Assembly (NCBI RefSeq): GCF_000527155.1
Contig: NZ_AZUQ01000001.1
Coordinates: 862,554 to 926,553, forward strand
Direction of reading: 5' to 3'
Length of the DNA: 64,000 nucleotides
Source of the DNA: Haloglycomyces albus DSM 45210
GTDB taxonomy: Bacteria > Actinomycetota > Actinomycetes > Mycobacteriales > Micromonosporaceae
Below are positions 51,223-60,456 of the stretch, one piece after another (the first letter of the stretch is position 1; the number at the start of each line of letters is the position of its first letter). The notes below the pieces were generated by a model that made no database searches, had not been told where the DNA came from, and worked only from the letters and a program-made list of their open reading frames with translations. A program made the translations under genes and the position numbers.

Positions 51223-52457
51223 GCGGCGTCGGCTCGGTTTCTCCCGGCTCGACGTGCCAGGACAAAGTACACAAGCATTCCGAGCGCAATGACCGTCGCA
51301 CCGGAGAGCGCGGATTCGGGCGGAAGTGCGATCGCCATGAGCAGACACCCCACGAGCCCTAGCCAGGGTACGACTTTCCGCCCGTTGAGGGTGGTGGCGG
51401 AGGCGTTGGCGACGGCGTAGTAGATGAGGACGCAGAAACTCGAGAATCCGATGGCCGTGACGATGTCAAAGACGCTGACGATGACGATGGCGGCGGTCGC
51501 GGCGGCGACTTCGGCGACCCAAGGGACACTGAACCGCTCCGAGACGGCCGTGAATCGCCGCGGCAGCCAGCCGTCCCGGGCCATGGCCAATGCCGTCCGT
51601 CCCATCCCCGCGAGCAGAGACAGCAGCACTCCAGTGGCCGCCACGGCCGCACCGATGGCCACGATCGGGATCAAGGCCGGGTTTACGGCAGCGGCCACGT
51701 CGGCCAAGGCCGTGGTGCTTTCCGACAGGGTGGCCGAACCGAGCACGTGAAGTGCGGTGGCAGCGACCAAGAGGTACACGGCCACGGTCAAGACAAGCGC
51801 GAGCGGAATAGCACGGGGGATCGTCCATTGCGGACGTCGCACTTCCTCTCCCAGGGTGGCCAGGCGGGCGTATCCGGCGAAAGCGAAGAACAGCAGCCCG
51901 GCGGCGGTGAAGGTGCCGTGGACACTGGCCTCGTCCAGAGTTTCGCGCCAGCTTCCCGCCGACCAGCCGGTGGTAATGATGATGGCAAGTATTCCGAGCG
52001 TGACCAGGAGAAAAATCGCGGTCGCGATGGTGGTTTTCCGAATACCCAGGAGGTTGACGGCCAGAAGAACAATGATCGCGGCTACGGCGAGCGGCTTGGC
52101 GTAGTCGGGGGCGAGGTAGCTGCCGAGGGTGAGTGCCATGGCGGCGGCGGAGGCGCTTTTCCCGGTGAGAAACGACCATCCGGCGAGAAATCCCGCCGCC
52201 GGATTCAGCCGTTTATTGCCGTACAGATAGGCTCCCCCGGACTGCGGGTACCTGGCGGCCAGTCGTGCCGAGGAATCGGCATTACAGTAGGCGACGCCGG
52301 TAGCGATGGCGAGCGCGATGAGAAGGGTGATCGCCGACCCGGCGGCCGCGACGGCCGGTCCCCAAACGGTGAACACTCCCGCGCCCAGCATGGACGCCAT
52401 GCCGATGGCGACGGCTCCGGGCAGGCCGAGCTCACGTTTGAGTTGGGTCCGGCTCAT
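51219..52457 (-). CDS. APC family amino acid permease
   Basis: A 412-aa transporter with about twelve helices. IGMASMLGAGVFTVWGP at the N-terminus is the APC motif in helix 1 and GYARLATLGEEVRRPQWTIPRAI is helix 6 with its loop. The exact amino acid is unknown. It follows the PAP2 gene by only 4 bp, so they are one operon, although functions appear unrelated. Confidence 0.88.
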   Translation of the reverse strand: MSRTQLKRELGLPGAVAIGMASMLGAGVFTVWGPAVAAAGSAITLLIALAIATGVAYCNADSSARLAARYPQSGGAYLYGNKRLNPAAGFLAGWSFLTGKSASAAAMALTLGSYLAPDYAKPLAVAAIIVLLAVNLLGIRKTTIATAIFLLVTLGILAIIITTGWSAGSWRETLDEASVHGTFTAAGLLFFAFAGYARLATLGEEVRRPQWTIPRAIPLALVLTVAVYLLVAATALHVLGSATLSESTTALADVAAAVNPALIPIVAIGAAVAATGVLLSLLAGMGRTALAMARDGWLPRRFTAVSERFSVPWVAEVAAATAAIVIVSVFDIVTAIGFSSFCVLIYYAVANASATTLNGRKVVPWLGLVGCLLMAIALPPESALSGATVIALGMLVYFVLARRAGRNRADAA

Positions 52458-52461
52458 CGGG

Positions 52462-53250
52462 CTATTGATACTTCCGTTCGGGTTCCAGTATGGCGGGCAA
52501 GGGAATCGTCGTCCAGGGCACGCGGTACACGATTCGGATGATGATCCCGCCGAAGAGAAGTCCGGCCGGGATATCCCAGAACCAATGATAGTGGAGCCCG
52601 ATCATGGAGATATAGGCCAGAATCGGGGGTGTGAGTAGGATGGCCTTCCGCATCCAGGGGCGCAACAGGTATCCCGTGCAGAGAACGATGATTCCGCACC
52701 ACACGATCGTGTTGACCGCGTGCCCGGAGGGGAAGGAATCGGCGGTTTCCAGCCCGGAAAAGAGTGTGGCGTGGAAGGCGTCAACGTAGTCGCCGACTGA
52801 GGAGCAGTCGCTGTAACCGGTCTGCTCGCTCGGCATCCGACAGCGGGGCGCGGGGCGATCGGTGATCCACTTGTACGGTGCGAGCAGCCCCATCATGAAG
52901 TAGGCGGCCACCCAGGCGAGCAGGGGCCGGACGGTGGTGTAGCGGTAGGACATGAGTCCGGCGAGGACGAGGGCGGTCCCGCCGAGGACTCCCCCTTGCC
53001 CGCTCCACACGAGGGTGAGAAACACCCACCTGAGCCATTCCGGGCGGTGTTCCATCACAAAGTCGCGTAGGTCGACGTCGAAATGCACCAGGGCGCTCGG
53101 CGATACGAGCAGGTAGGTAATGACGGCAAGCATCACCAGCATGGCGATGTCGGGCACCCAGGAGGTTGGTTTTCCTGGTATATAGGGCCGCCATGGCTGC
53201 GAGGATTGGCCCGCCAACCAACGGATCGGGCGTTCGAGGACAGCGATCAC
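52462..53250 (-). CDS. PAP2 superfamily membrane phosphatase
   Basis: A 262-aa polytopic membrane phosphatase. The three catalytic blocks are KWITDRPAP (KxxxxxxRP), SFPSGHAV (PSGH) and GLHYHWFWDIPAG (HxxxxD). It would dephosphorylate lipid phosphates such as undecaprenyl diphosphate or phosphatidic acid on the outer face. First gene of the PAP2-APC unit. Confidence 0.88.
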   Translation of the reverse strand: MIAVLERPIRWLAGQSSQPWRPYIPGKPTSWVPDIAMLVMLAVITYLLVSPSALVHFDVDLRDFVMEHRPEWLRWVFLTLVWSGQGGVLGGTALVLAGLMSYRYTTVRPLLAWVAAYFMMGLLAPYKWITDRPAPRCRMPSEQTGYSDCSSVGDYVDAFHATLFSGLETADSFPSGHAVNTIVWCGIIVLCTGYLLRPWMRKAILLTPPILAYISMIGLHYHWFWDIPAGLLFGGIIIRIVYRVPWTTIPLPAILEPERKYQ

Positions 53251-53369
53251 AGCTTAAGCCTAGCGAGTCGCGGGAGTGTTGGTGATTCGAGACTGCTTTG
53301 AGACTTCTTCGTAACGTTTTCAGCAGGGTCGTTAAGTGAACAATAATCTAATTTGGTATCTTGCTCAAA

Positions 53370-53410
53370 TTAATTTGAGGGCGCGAGCCGCCGTTCACAG
53401 CACGCGCCCC
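53370..53410 (-). terminator. Terminator behind mdh
   Basis: On the minus strand GGGCGCG/CGCGCCC (53403-53409 with 53379-53385) followed by TCAAATTAATTTGA, 25-30 bp after the mdh stop. The loop is large and the T-tract is interrupted. Confidence 0.6.
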
Positions 53411-53434
53411 CGACAATCCAGTTCGTGGACCGCG

Positions 53435-54385
53435 CTACATGTCGGCGACGTCGGCCTGCTTGGCACGGACGGCCTCGGCGGCGGTCTTCAAGTTCGCGGA
53501 CTCGTCATCGGTCAGCGGGGTCTCCACGACCTCCTTGACACCTTCGGCGCCGATCCGGGCGTTCACACCCAGGTAGACGTCGCTGATGCCGTACTGGCCG
53601 TCGACCCAGGCGCAGACGGGCATGGTGTCACCGGAGTCTTCGGCGACGGCCTTGGCCATGCGGGCGGCGGCAGCGGACGGGGCGTAGTAGGCCGAACCGG
53701 TCTTGAGCAGAGCGACGACCTCAGCACCGCCATTGCGGGTGCGGTCGACGAGTTCGTCGATCTTGTCCTGCGAGAGGACGTCGGACAGTGGCTTGCCGTC
53801 CACCGACGACTGGCTCGGCACGGGGACCATGGTGTCGCCGTGCGACCCGAGCGTGAGAGTCTTGACCGACTTGACCGGCACGTCGAGCTCGCCGGCCACG
53901 AAGTTGGTGAAGCGAGCGGTGTCGAGCATGCCCGCCTGACCGAGGACGCGGTTCTTGGGGAACCCGGAGGCGATGGACGTCAGCGCGGTCATTTCGTCGA
54001 GCGGGTTCGAGACGACGATGATGACGGCGTCGGGGGAGTGAGCCACCAGGTTCTCGGTGACCGAACGAACGATCTTGGCGTTGACTTCCAGGAGGTCCAT
54101 GCGGCTCATACCGGGCTTACGGGGGAGTCCGGCGGTGATGATGATGATGTCGGAACCAGCGGTGGGCTCGTAGCCGTTCCCGTCGTTGTCGGTGGTAGTA
54201 CCGACCACGGTGGTCTCAAATCCCTCGACGGGGCGAGACTGGTTCATGTCGAGCGCCAGGCCCTCCGGCTTTCCCTCCACGATGTCGGTCAGCACGACGG
54301 TGTCGAAGACGTCGTACTCGGCGAGACGCTGAGCAGTGGTGGAGCCGTAGAATCCTGCGCCTACGACGGTAACTTTCTTACCCAT
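53435..54385 (-). CDS. mdh: Malate dehydrogenase (LDH-like type)
   Basis: A 316-aa NAD-dependent dehydrogenase. The nucleotide fold starts VTVVGAGFYGSTTA. The active-site loop is LPRKPGMSRMDL, whose Arg pattern is that of malate rather than lactate dehydrogenases. VVSNPLDEMT and the catalytic His in LTLGSHGDTMVP follow. It interconverts malate and oxaloacetate in the TCA cycle. The ATG at 54385, with GGGAGC upstream, is used; 13 upstream codons are discarded. Confidence 0.92.
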   Translation of the reverse strand: MGKKVTVVGAGFYGSTTAQRLAEYDVFDTVVLTDIVEGKPEGLALDMNQSRPVEGFETTVVGTTTDNDGNGYEPTAGSDIIIITAGLPRKPGMSRMDLLEVNAKIVRSVTENLVAHSPDAVIIVVSNPLDEMTALTSIASGFPKNRVLGQAGMLDTARFTNFVAGELDVPVKSVKTLTLGSHGDTMVPVPSQSSVDGKPLSDVLSQDKIDELVDRTRNGGAEVVALLKTGSAYYAPSAAAARMAKAVAEDSGDTMPVCAWVDGQYGISDVYLGVNARIGAEGVKEVVETPLTDDESANLKTAAEAVRAKQADVADM

Positions 54386-54663
54386 GTTCAATTGCTCCCA
54401 TTCTGGTGCTTCTCTGCAAGTCAACGGGCGGACTCATGCCCCGCTATCAACGCTATGACGTCGGTCATGACTCGGCTCAGGTGGGTGGCACTCGGATGGC
54501 GAACATCTCGCACGTGCGCATTCCAACGGGACGGTGCAACACGGCGCCCACAGCTTCAGCACAGTCACATCAGAGGCTTGGATCCCCCTGCTTCTTTTCC
54601 ATACTAAATTGGTAGAGTTTTAATATTCAGTACTCGTTATCCTATCTCGCCAAAGGATTTACC

Positions 54664-55596
54664 ATGATCACTATCTTCACCGCCGCCGTCGGAGGGATCT
54701 TGGCGCAAGCGGTTAATGGCTCCCTTGGCATGGGATACGGGACTATCGCCACCACAATCCTGCTCAGCGCCGGTATCACCCCCGTCGTCGCCAGCGCGAC
54801 GGTCAACGTCGCCACCGCCGGAGTCGGTTACGCCAGCGGACTGTCGCACTGGAAGATGGGAAACGTCCACTGGAAGCTCACCGGGCTGCTCGCCGTTCCA
54901 GGCATGCTCGGAGGCTTCTTCGGTGCCACGGCCCTGACCTCCCTGTCGATCAACGCCGCCACACCCGTCACCGCGATCATCCTGGCCGGACTGGGCATCA
55001 TCATCATCCTGAAGTTCGCCCGCCGCACCGATCGCGACGTCATCGTCGCCCCCACCCGTCTCGGCTTCGCCATGCCGACCGGTCTCATGGGCGGATTCTT
55101 GAACGCCCTGGGCGGCGGCGGATGGGGCCCCGTCGCGACTCCCGCCATGTTGGCGACCTCGGGCCTGCCGCCCGCCAAAGTCGTGGGATCGGTATCGGTG
55201 GCGGAAGCACTGACCGCAACGGCGATCGTGGTGGGCTTCTGGTACTCCCTGGCGGACACCATGACGGTCATGTGGCCCGTCGTCATCGGCCTGGTCGCCG
55301 GCGGAGTCGTCATATCCCCCCTGGCCGCCTGGGCGACACGTCGCATCCCCACCCGACGCCTCGGCCTCGTCATCGGGTTCCTGGTCGTCGTGCTCAACCT
55401 GCACAAGTTCTTCCAACACATCGACATCGCCACCGCCGCTGTCGTCGTCATCTACCTGTGCATCAGCGCGGCAGGGGTGTACCTCCTGATCGCCGGACGC
55501 CTTAAATCGCGTTCCAGCACGAAGGTGCCCGCTCCCCGCGAGACCGAACCCGCTCACACGGAACAACCGGTGGAGCAAGTGTCCAAGGACCAATAG
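54664..55596 (+). CDS. TauE/SafE family sulfite/anion exporter
   Basis: A 310-aa membrane protein of the TauE/SafE (DUF81) family with eight or nine hydrophobic segments. The two internal repeats are GGILAQAVNGSLGMGYGT (residue 7) and GGFLNALGGGGWGPVATP (about 142). It would move sulfite, sulfonates or another small anion out of the cell. The gene is divergent from mdh and precedes the S58 peptidase by 24 bp. Confidence 0.88.
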   Translation: MITIFTAAVGGILAQAVNGSLGMGYGTIATTILLSAGITPVVASATVNVATAGVGYASGLSHWKMGNVHWKLTGLLAVPGMLGGFFGATALTSLSINAATPVTAIILAGLGIIIILKFARRTDRDVIVAPTRLGFAMPTGLMGGFLNALGGGGWGPVATPAMLATSGLPPAKVVGSVSVAEALTATAIVVGFWYSLADTMTVMWPVVIGLVAGGVVISPLAAWATRRIPTRRLGLVIGFLVVVLNLHKFFQHIDIATAAVVVIYLCISAAGVYLLIAGRLKSRSSTKVPAPRETEPAHTEQPVEQVSKDQ

Positions 55597-55620
55597 GCTC
55601 ACGTGGCCTACGATTGACCG

Positions 55621-56469
55621 GTGACGATTCAACAGCATGTGGGCTTTCGGCTCGGACACGGCGAACGGGACCATTCCGGCTGCACGGTCGCGCTATTCGA
55701 CCGGGCAACCGTAGCCAGCGGCGAGATTCGCGGCGGCTCGCCCGCCACACGCGAGTTCGATCTCCTCGAGCCACAACGAGCCAACCAAGGCATCGACGCG
55801 GTGGTATTGAGCGGCGGATCGGTGTTCGGCCTCGCCTCCGTCGACGGCGTCGTACGTCATCTCGCCGAGCAGGGCCGAGGAGTACGTTTCGGCAACCAGA
55901 CCATTCCCATCGTCCCCGCCATGGGAATCTTCGACCTCAACCAGTCCCGACCCACCCCACCGACCGCAGAGACCGGTATTGCCGCCTGTGAGAGCGCCAC
56001 AGCGGACATCGGACCGTTCGGCCCCGTGGGAGCCGGCCTCGGTGCCACCGTCGGTCAATGGCGCGGAATCAGCCGACCGTCCGGAATCGGCTGGTCGTAC
56101 ACGCGGTTTCGCGATGTCATCGTAGAGGCCGTCGTCGTGGTCAACGCCTTCGGAGAGCCCGGACAACACTCGGCAATCCAAGCGAAAGACCGCTTCCACT
56201 GGCCAGAAGAATCATTCCTCCCCGCCGAAGGCGGCAACACCACCATCGGAGTGGTATCCACCAATGCCATGCTCAATAAGCTGGAATGCCACCTGATCGC
56301 GCAAGGTGCCCACGACGGACTGGCGCGGGCGATCACTCCCCCGCACACCCGCGCCGACGGCGACGGATTCATCGCCGCGGCCACGGGCACCGCGAAAACC
56401 CGCCTCGACCCCGACGTCGTCCGGACCATGGCCATGACCAGCGTGGAAACAGCCATACAGGAAGCCTAA
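55621..56469 (+). CDS. P1/DmpA family (S58) peptidase-like Ntn hydrolase
   Basis: A 282-aa protein of the DmpA/beta-peptidyl aminopeptidase family, made as a precursor that cleaves itself into two chains. LSGGSVFGL (about residue 63) is a family block. GNTTIGVVSTNA at about 200 gives the autocleavage site and the Ntn nucleophile region. SHTRADGDGFIAAATG-type sequence (PPHTRADGDGF) is near the end. The natural substrate is unknown. It is convergent with and overlaps by 4 bp the deacetylase gene. Confidence 0.85.
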   Translation: MTIQQHVGFRLGHGERDHSGCTVALFDRATVASGEIRGGSPATREFDLLEPQRANQGIDAVVLSGGSVFGLASVDGVVRHLAEQGRGVRFGNQTIPIVPAMGIFDLNQSRPTPPTAETGIAACESATADIGPFGPVGAGLGATVGQWRGISRPSGIGWSYTRFRDVIVEAVVVVNAFGEPGQHSAIQAKDRFHWPEESFLPAEGGNTTIGVVSTNAMLNKLECHLIAQGAHDGLARAITPPHTRADGDGFIAAATGTAKTRLDPDVVRTMAMTSVETAIQEA

Positions 56470-57395
56470 AGAGCGGTATAGCCGTAGCCTCGATCGGCGA
56501 ACTCAGAGACGATCGCCTCCAACGCCGGGAACATGCTTTCCTGATTACCCGCACCGTCATGAAGCAGAATGATCGCGCCCGGCGAGGACTTCTCCAACAC
56601 ATGGTCCTCGATATACGAACGGGACGTCCCGCTGTTCCAGTCCCCTGGATCGACCGTCCAGTGAATCGACTCCATACCCAACTCGTCAGCCACCGAAATG
56701 ACCCGCTCAGTCCACTGCCCGCCAGGCTGGCGATAGTAGGGAATCTCCACGTTCGGCCCCGCCGCCTCGCGAATCGCGGCATTGGTACGCAACATGTTCT
56801 CTTCGATATCCTCACGATCCTGCGAACCGAGATCGTGCTCGTGATACCAAGCGTGATTGCACAAGGTATGCCCCTCAGCGGCTATCCGCTTCACCAAATA
56901 CGGATAATCCTGGGCATACTGCCCGATCAGACAGAACGTAGCGTTAATGTCGTTCTCCGCGAGGAAATCGAGAACCGTCGGGGTCCACTCCGGGCTGGGG
57001 CCGTCGTCAAAGGTAAACGCCACCTCATCGGCACCAACGAGGTCGCGCGTTCCCAACGGGCCACCGTACAAATCCTCGTCGGCCACCGGTTTGCCCTCAG
57101 GCTCGCTCGGAGACGACGGTTCCGGTTCGACCTCTTCCGGATCAGAAGAATCGTGAGAGCTTGGGGACGAATCGGGACTCGGCGATTCAGAGGGAGTCGT
57201 TTCGTCATCGCTCGGTCCGACAGAATTGGCAGGAGCCGATGCCGCAAGGATCGGCTCATCCGTACTGACGACGTCATCGGCGGTCTCAACCGCTTCACCC
57301 TGCCAATACCAGGTCCCCAGACCAAGAATGGCAAAAACGGCCAAGATGCTTATCAGCCAACGATGTCGCCCAATAAATGAGGACACCATTTTCAC
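56466..57395 (-). CDS. Polysaccharide deacetylase (NodB domain), membrane anchored
   Basis: A 309-aa protein. An N-terminal signal anchor (about 13-32) is followed by an acidic Ser/Pro/Glu linker (about 50-100), then a NodB domain (about 120-305). Motif 1 is TFDDGP, the metal His pair is in LCNHAWYHE, and RQPGGQW (motif 3) and LLHDG (motif 5) are present. It would remove acetyl groups from peptidoglycan or another envelope glycan outside the membrane. Confidence 0.9.
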   Translation of the reverse strand: MKMVSSFIGRHRWLISILAVFAILGLGTWYWQGEAVETADDVVSTDEPILAASAPANSVGPSDDETTPSESPSPDSSPSSHDSSDPEEVEPEPSSPSEPEGKPVADEDLYGGPLGTRDLVGADEVAFTFDDGPSPEWTPTVLDFLAENDINATFCLIGQYAQDYPYLVKRIAAEGHTLCNHAWYHEHDLGSQDREDIEENMLRTNAAIREAAGPNVEIPYYRQPGGQWTERVISVADELGMESIHWTVDPGDWNSGTSRSYIEDHVLEKSSPGAIILLHDGAGNQESMFPALEAIVSEFADRGYGYTAL

Positions 57396-57619
57396 AGTCT
57401 ACGGTCAAAAACCTTCGGAAGGAACCGAGTTATATTCTTAAATTCAATTTCGATCGGGCCACATCGCCGCCAATCCAATACTCAACATAGTGAATGCCCT
57501 GCACAGTCAGACCACGAGTGCAGCCGGGAACCATGGGAATCCAGCTGAACAACGAACGAACACATACCGTTCAATAGTGACCAATCCGGGGCAAAACGAC
57601 GATTGCCGACAAGTGGCCC

Positions 57620-58036
57620 TCAACCACGCCGAATGGCCGTAGCCTGAACGACCGCACAGACACCGACCACCACGAACAGCTCGAACCATCCCGAAAACAG
57701 CGCATTCGCAAGGGAAACCACAGCCACCATGAAAACTGCAAGAACTACTGCTATACCGGCGGAAAGCGCCTGCACGGCTTGGAACGCCGTCCGAGACACG
57801 GAACGTCCGGTCAGCAACGCCGCCTGGTAAGCAAGCGACACGGTCCAGATTGCCGTCGCAGCAAAATACAGCCCCAATGAACCGAGATTGTCATACGGCC
57901 AGAGAACAATAGGTATGAACAGGCGGATGACAAACCCGAGGTTGACGGCCGTCGCTATCGCGCAGACCAGGGTCCATCGCACCTGTTGCTTGTCGATACG
58001 ACTCTTGTCCACGGGTTGCTCAGCACTCTCCGCCAT
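57620..58036 (-). CDS. Four-helix membrane protein of unknown function
   Basis: A 138-aa protein with four hydrophobic segments (about 20-48, 55-75, 85-110, 115-133) and a short charged N-terminus. I do not recognise a family. It sits alone, 224 bp from the deacetylase gene. The neighbouring 224 bp (57396-57619) carry no visible feature. Confidence 0.6.
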   Translation of the reverse strand: MAESAEQPVDKSRIDKQQVRWTLVCAIATAVNLGFVIRLFIPIVLWPYDNLGSLGLYFAATAIWTVSLAYQAALLTGRSVSRTAFQAVQALSAGIAVVLAVFMVAVVSLANALFSGWFELFVVVGVCAVVQATAIRRG

Positions 58037-58342
58037 AGGCCGATTCTATGCCGGTCGTCCGATTCAGCATTGGACGGCAAGAGGAAAGCGCGATTTTCGG
58101 TGCTGCCGGAAAGAACCCCCACTTCACGCTTCCCATGGATGAGCCGATTGGCGGGCCACTCACAGCATGTGCCCCAGACGTATGAATGCGTCGGTAGAGC
58201 CGAAATGGGCTCTCCCTCCTTGGGGTCTCCAGTATATCGAGGTATTCGAGCCTGTCCGCTCCCGCTGGGGGCCCGATATGACCTGGTACTTCGTGCATAC
58301 TCGGCGCATATCAACGGAAACCGCGGAAGGGAGCGGCACGGA
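58037..58342. other. Noncoding stretch before glycosyltransferase
   Basis: 306 bp between divergent genes. Open frames exist, but none has a start site or domain. GGAAGGGAGCGG at 58325-58336 serves as ribosome binding site for the next gene. No operator is recognised. Confidence 0.45.
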
Positions 58343-59563
58343 ATGCGTGTGGTTTTGTCGGCCTACGGGTCAAGGGGAGACATCGAGCCCATGGTCGGGC
58401 TCGGAGTGGAATTGAAGGCGCTCGGGGTGGAGGTCGTGGTGTGCGCACCGCCGGACTTCGAGGAGCGGCTGGCAAGGGACGGCCTGGAATCGGTCCCGGT
58501 CATCCAGTCGGTGCGTGAACTGGTGTCCTCCAGGCCGCAGAAACCGGGCCAGTCCTACATTCAACAGGTCGCGACCGGACTAATTGCAGACCAGTACAAC
58601 GCGATCATGGAGGCGGCGGATGGTGGCTGCGACGCGGTGTTGGGAACCGGCCTGTTCCCGGCGTCGGCGGCGGCGAGGGCCGCTGCGGAGAAGTTGGGCG
58701 CTTACTACACCCTGGTCGGGTTCTACTCGAAGGTGATTCCGTCGCCGCACCACGCTCCGATGGCATATCCGGGACATCCGCTGCCGGAGGGGGTCACGGA
58801 CAACCGCGCCCTGTGGGAGCACAATCGTGAGGCCATGAACAGCCTGTTCGGAGGCGTGGTCAACGACTTCCGGACGTCCATCGGGATGGCGGAGGTCGAC
58901 GACGTCCGCGGCCACGTCTTCACCGACCGACCCTGGATCGCTTCGGACCCGGTGCTGGACCCGTGGAAGAACGCGGCGGGGTACGAGGCGTTTCAGACCG
59001 GGGCGTGGATCCCGTCGGACGAGCGAGCGCTGCCGGACGAGCTGGAGGCCTTCCTGAACGACGGTGAACCACCGGTGTACGTCGGATTCGGCAGCATGGC
59101 AATGCGGGAGGCGGAAGACGTCGCTCAAGTAGCCATCGAGTCGGTGCGAACACAGGGACGCCGCATCCTGCTGTCCAGCGGTTGGGCCGGCCTGGACCTG
59201 AACGAGGCGCGGGACGACTGCTTCGGTGTGGGAGAGGTGAACCAGCAGGCCTTGTTCGGCAGAGTCGCCGCCGTGGTCCACCACGGCGGAGCGGGCACCA
59301 CGACGACCTGCGCCAGAGCGGGAGCACCCCAGGTGATCGTACCGCAGATCGCGGATCAGCCCTACTGGGCGGAACGAGTGGCGGACCTGGGGATCGGCGC
59401 GGCGCACGACGGTCCGGTACCGACGGTCGAGTCCTTGTCGGCGGGGCTGGAGAAAGCGCTCGCACCGGGGGTGGCGCAACAAGCGGAGTCCGTGGTGGAA
59501 AAGGTCCGCACGGACGGAGCGTCGGTGGCCGCAAAACGCTTGGTGGACCTGACCGACCGGTAG
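58343..59563 (+). CDS. MGT-type glycosyltransferase (GT1/GtfB-like)
   Basis: A 406-aa GT-B fold glycosyltransferase. RVVLSAYGSRGDIEPMVGLGVEL is the acceptor-side start typical of antibiotic and sterol glucosyltransferases. The nucleotide-sugar site is VVHHGGAGTTTTCARAGAPQVIVPQIADQPYW (about residues 310-340). Its acceptor may be a lipid, glycopeptide-like or polyketide compound; no biosynthetic genes lie near. The coding sequence is visibly higher in G+C than its neighbours. The ATG at 58343 with GGAAGGGAG upstream is the start; the frame runs further to 57986. Confidence 0.85.
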   Translation: MRVVLSAYGSRGDIEPMVGLGVELKALGVEVVVCAPPDFEERLARDGLESVPVIQSVRELVSSRPQKPGQSYIQQVATGLIADQYNAIMEAADGGCDAVLGTGLFPASAAARAAAEKLGAYYTLVGFYSKVIPSPHHAPMAYPGHPLPEGVTDNRALWEHNREAMNSLFGGVVNDFRTSIGMAEVDDVRGHVFTDRPWIASDPVLDPWKNAAGYEAFQTGAWIPSDERALPDELEAFLNDGEPPVYVGFGSMAMREAEDVAQVAIESVRTQGRRILLSSGWAGLDLNEARDDCFGVGEVNQQALFGRVAAVVHHGGAGTTTTCARAGAPQVIVPQIADQPYWAERVADLGIGAAHDGPVPTVESLSAGLEKALAPGVAQQAESVVEKVRTDGASVAAKRLVDLTDR

Positions 59564-59765
59564 GCGGATACCGGCACCGGATTCGGTGGCGGAGCGCGTC
59601 GACGGACGGGGCATCAATTTGAGGGCCGTCCGTAGCAGCAAGGAGTTCGTGGACGAGAGGAACCAGGGATTCGGGAGGGCGGAAACCCCGACGCGTCGAG
59701 GAGACGCCTCGGGTAGTCTGGCCCGGTCCCCACCACCCACGACCAGAGGAAACCGGCGCGCCACC

Positions 59766-60188
59766 ATGTCACCGATCTATCTCACCGAGGGCATCGTCAT
59801 CCCTGACGCGGACCTCTACTGGCGCTTCTCACGTTCAAGCGGGCCGGGCGGCCAGGGCGTCAACACCACCGATTCGCGCGTCGAATTGTCCTTCAACCTG
59901 GCCGGGACCACGGCTCTCCCGCCACACCTGCGCCAACGGGCAATAGAGAATCTGCGGAAGCGGATGGCCGGAGGAGCGGTGACGGTCGCCGTCTCCGAAC
60001 ACCGGTCCCAGCTCCGCAATCGTCGGACCGCCCTGGAGCGGATGGAGGCGCTGCTGCAGAAGGCCATCGCCCCGCCCCCGCCGAAACGCAAACCGACGAA
60101 GCCGACGAGGGGATCGGTGCGGCGGCGTCTCAAGGAAAAGAAGCGCCGGAGCGACATCAAGAAGCTGCGGCGCAACACCGAGGATTAA
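59766..60188 (+). CDS. arfB: Ribosome-rescue factor ArfB (peptidyl-tRNA hydrolase)
   Basis: A 140-aa class I release-factor-like protein. GGQ is at residues 28-30 (SGPGGQGVNTTDSRVEL). The C-terminus is strongly basic (KKRRSDIKKLRRN), as needed to enter the empty mRNA channel. It frees stalled ribosomes without a stop codon. ATG 59766 keeps the family length; the frame upstream to 59586 overlaps no domain. Its stop codon touches the end of the right structured repeat. Confidence 0.92.
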   Translation: MSPIYLTEGIVIPDADLYWRFSRSSGPGGQGVNTTDSRVELSFNLAGTTALPPHLRQRAIENLRKRMAGGAVTVAVSEHRSQLRNRRTALERMEALLQKAIAPPPPKRKPTKPTRGSVRRRLKEKKRRSDIKKLRRNTED

Positions 60189-60456
60189 ATGAGCCGCAAG
60201 CACTGAAAGTGCGACGCGGTGGTAGAGCTACCTGCACTTTCAAGACCAACTCGACCACCGCATAAGCCCCTGACTGAACTGGCGAGCCGCGAACGAAGCG
60301 CCACAGGCGCAAGTGCAGCGGCGGTAGAGCTGGAGAAGAGCTCAGGTTGTTCCAGGTGCTTCAGATTTGCGCGAGGAGGATTCGTCGCGACCTTCAGGTC
60401 GTGAGAATCCCCCACAGCGTAAATATGGAGTGCCTGGGGCAACCTGAGCGGTCACC
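60189..60456 (-). repeat. Structured tandem repeat array, right copy (inverted)
   Basis: Read on the minus strand it starts GGTGACCGCTCA (60456-60445), contains a perfect GGATTC/GAATCC plus CGACC/GGTCG hairpin, and the 68-nt core identical to the left copy (60380-60313). Tandem units start AGCTCTACC at 60331 and 60229, a spacing of 102. Their hairpins (GCGCC/GGCGC; GCACT/AGTGC) differ from those of the left copy. It fills the whole space between the convergent arfB and ugd genes, and its first bases supply the ugd stop codon. Confidence 0.8.
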
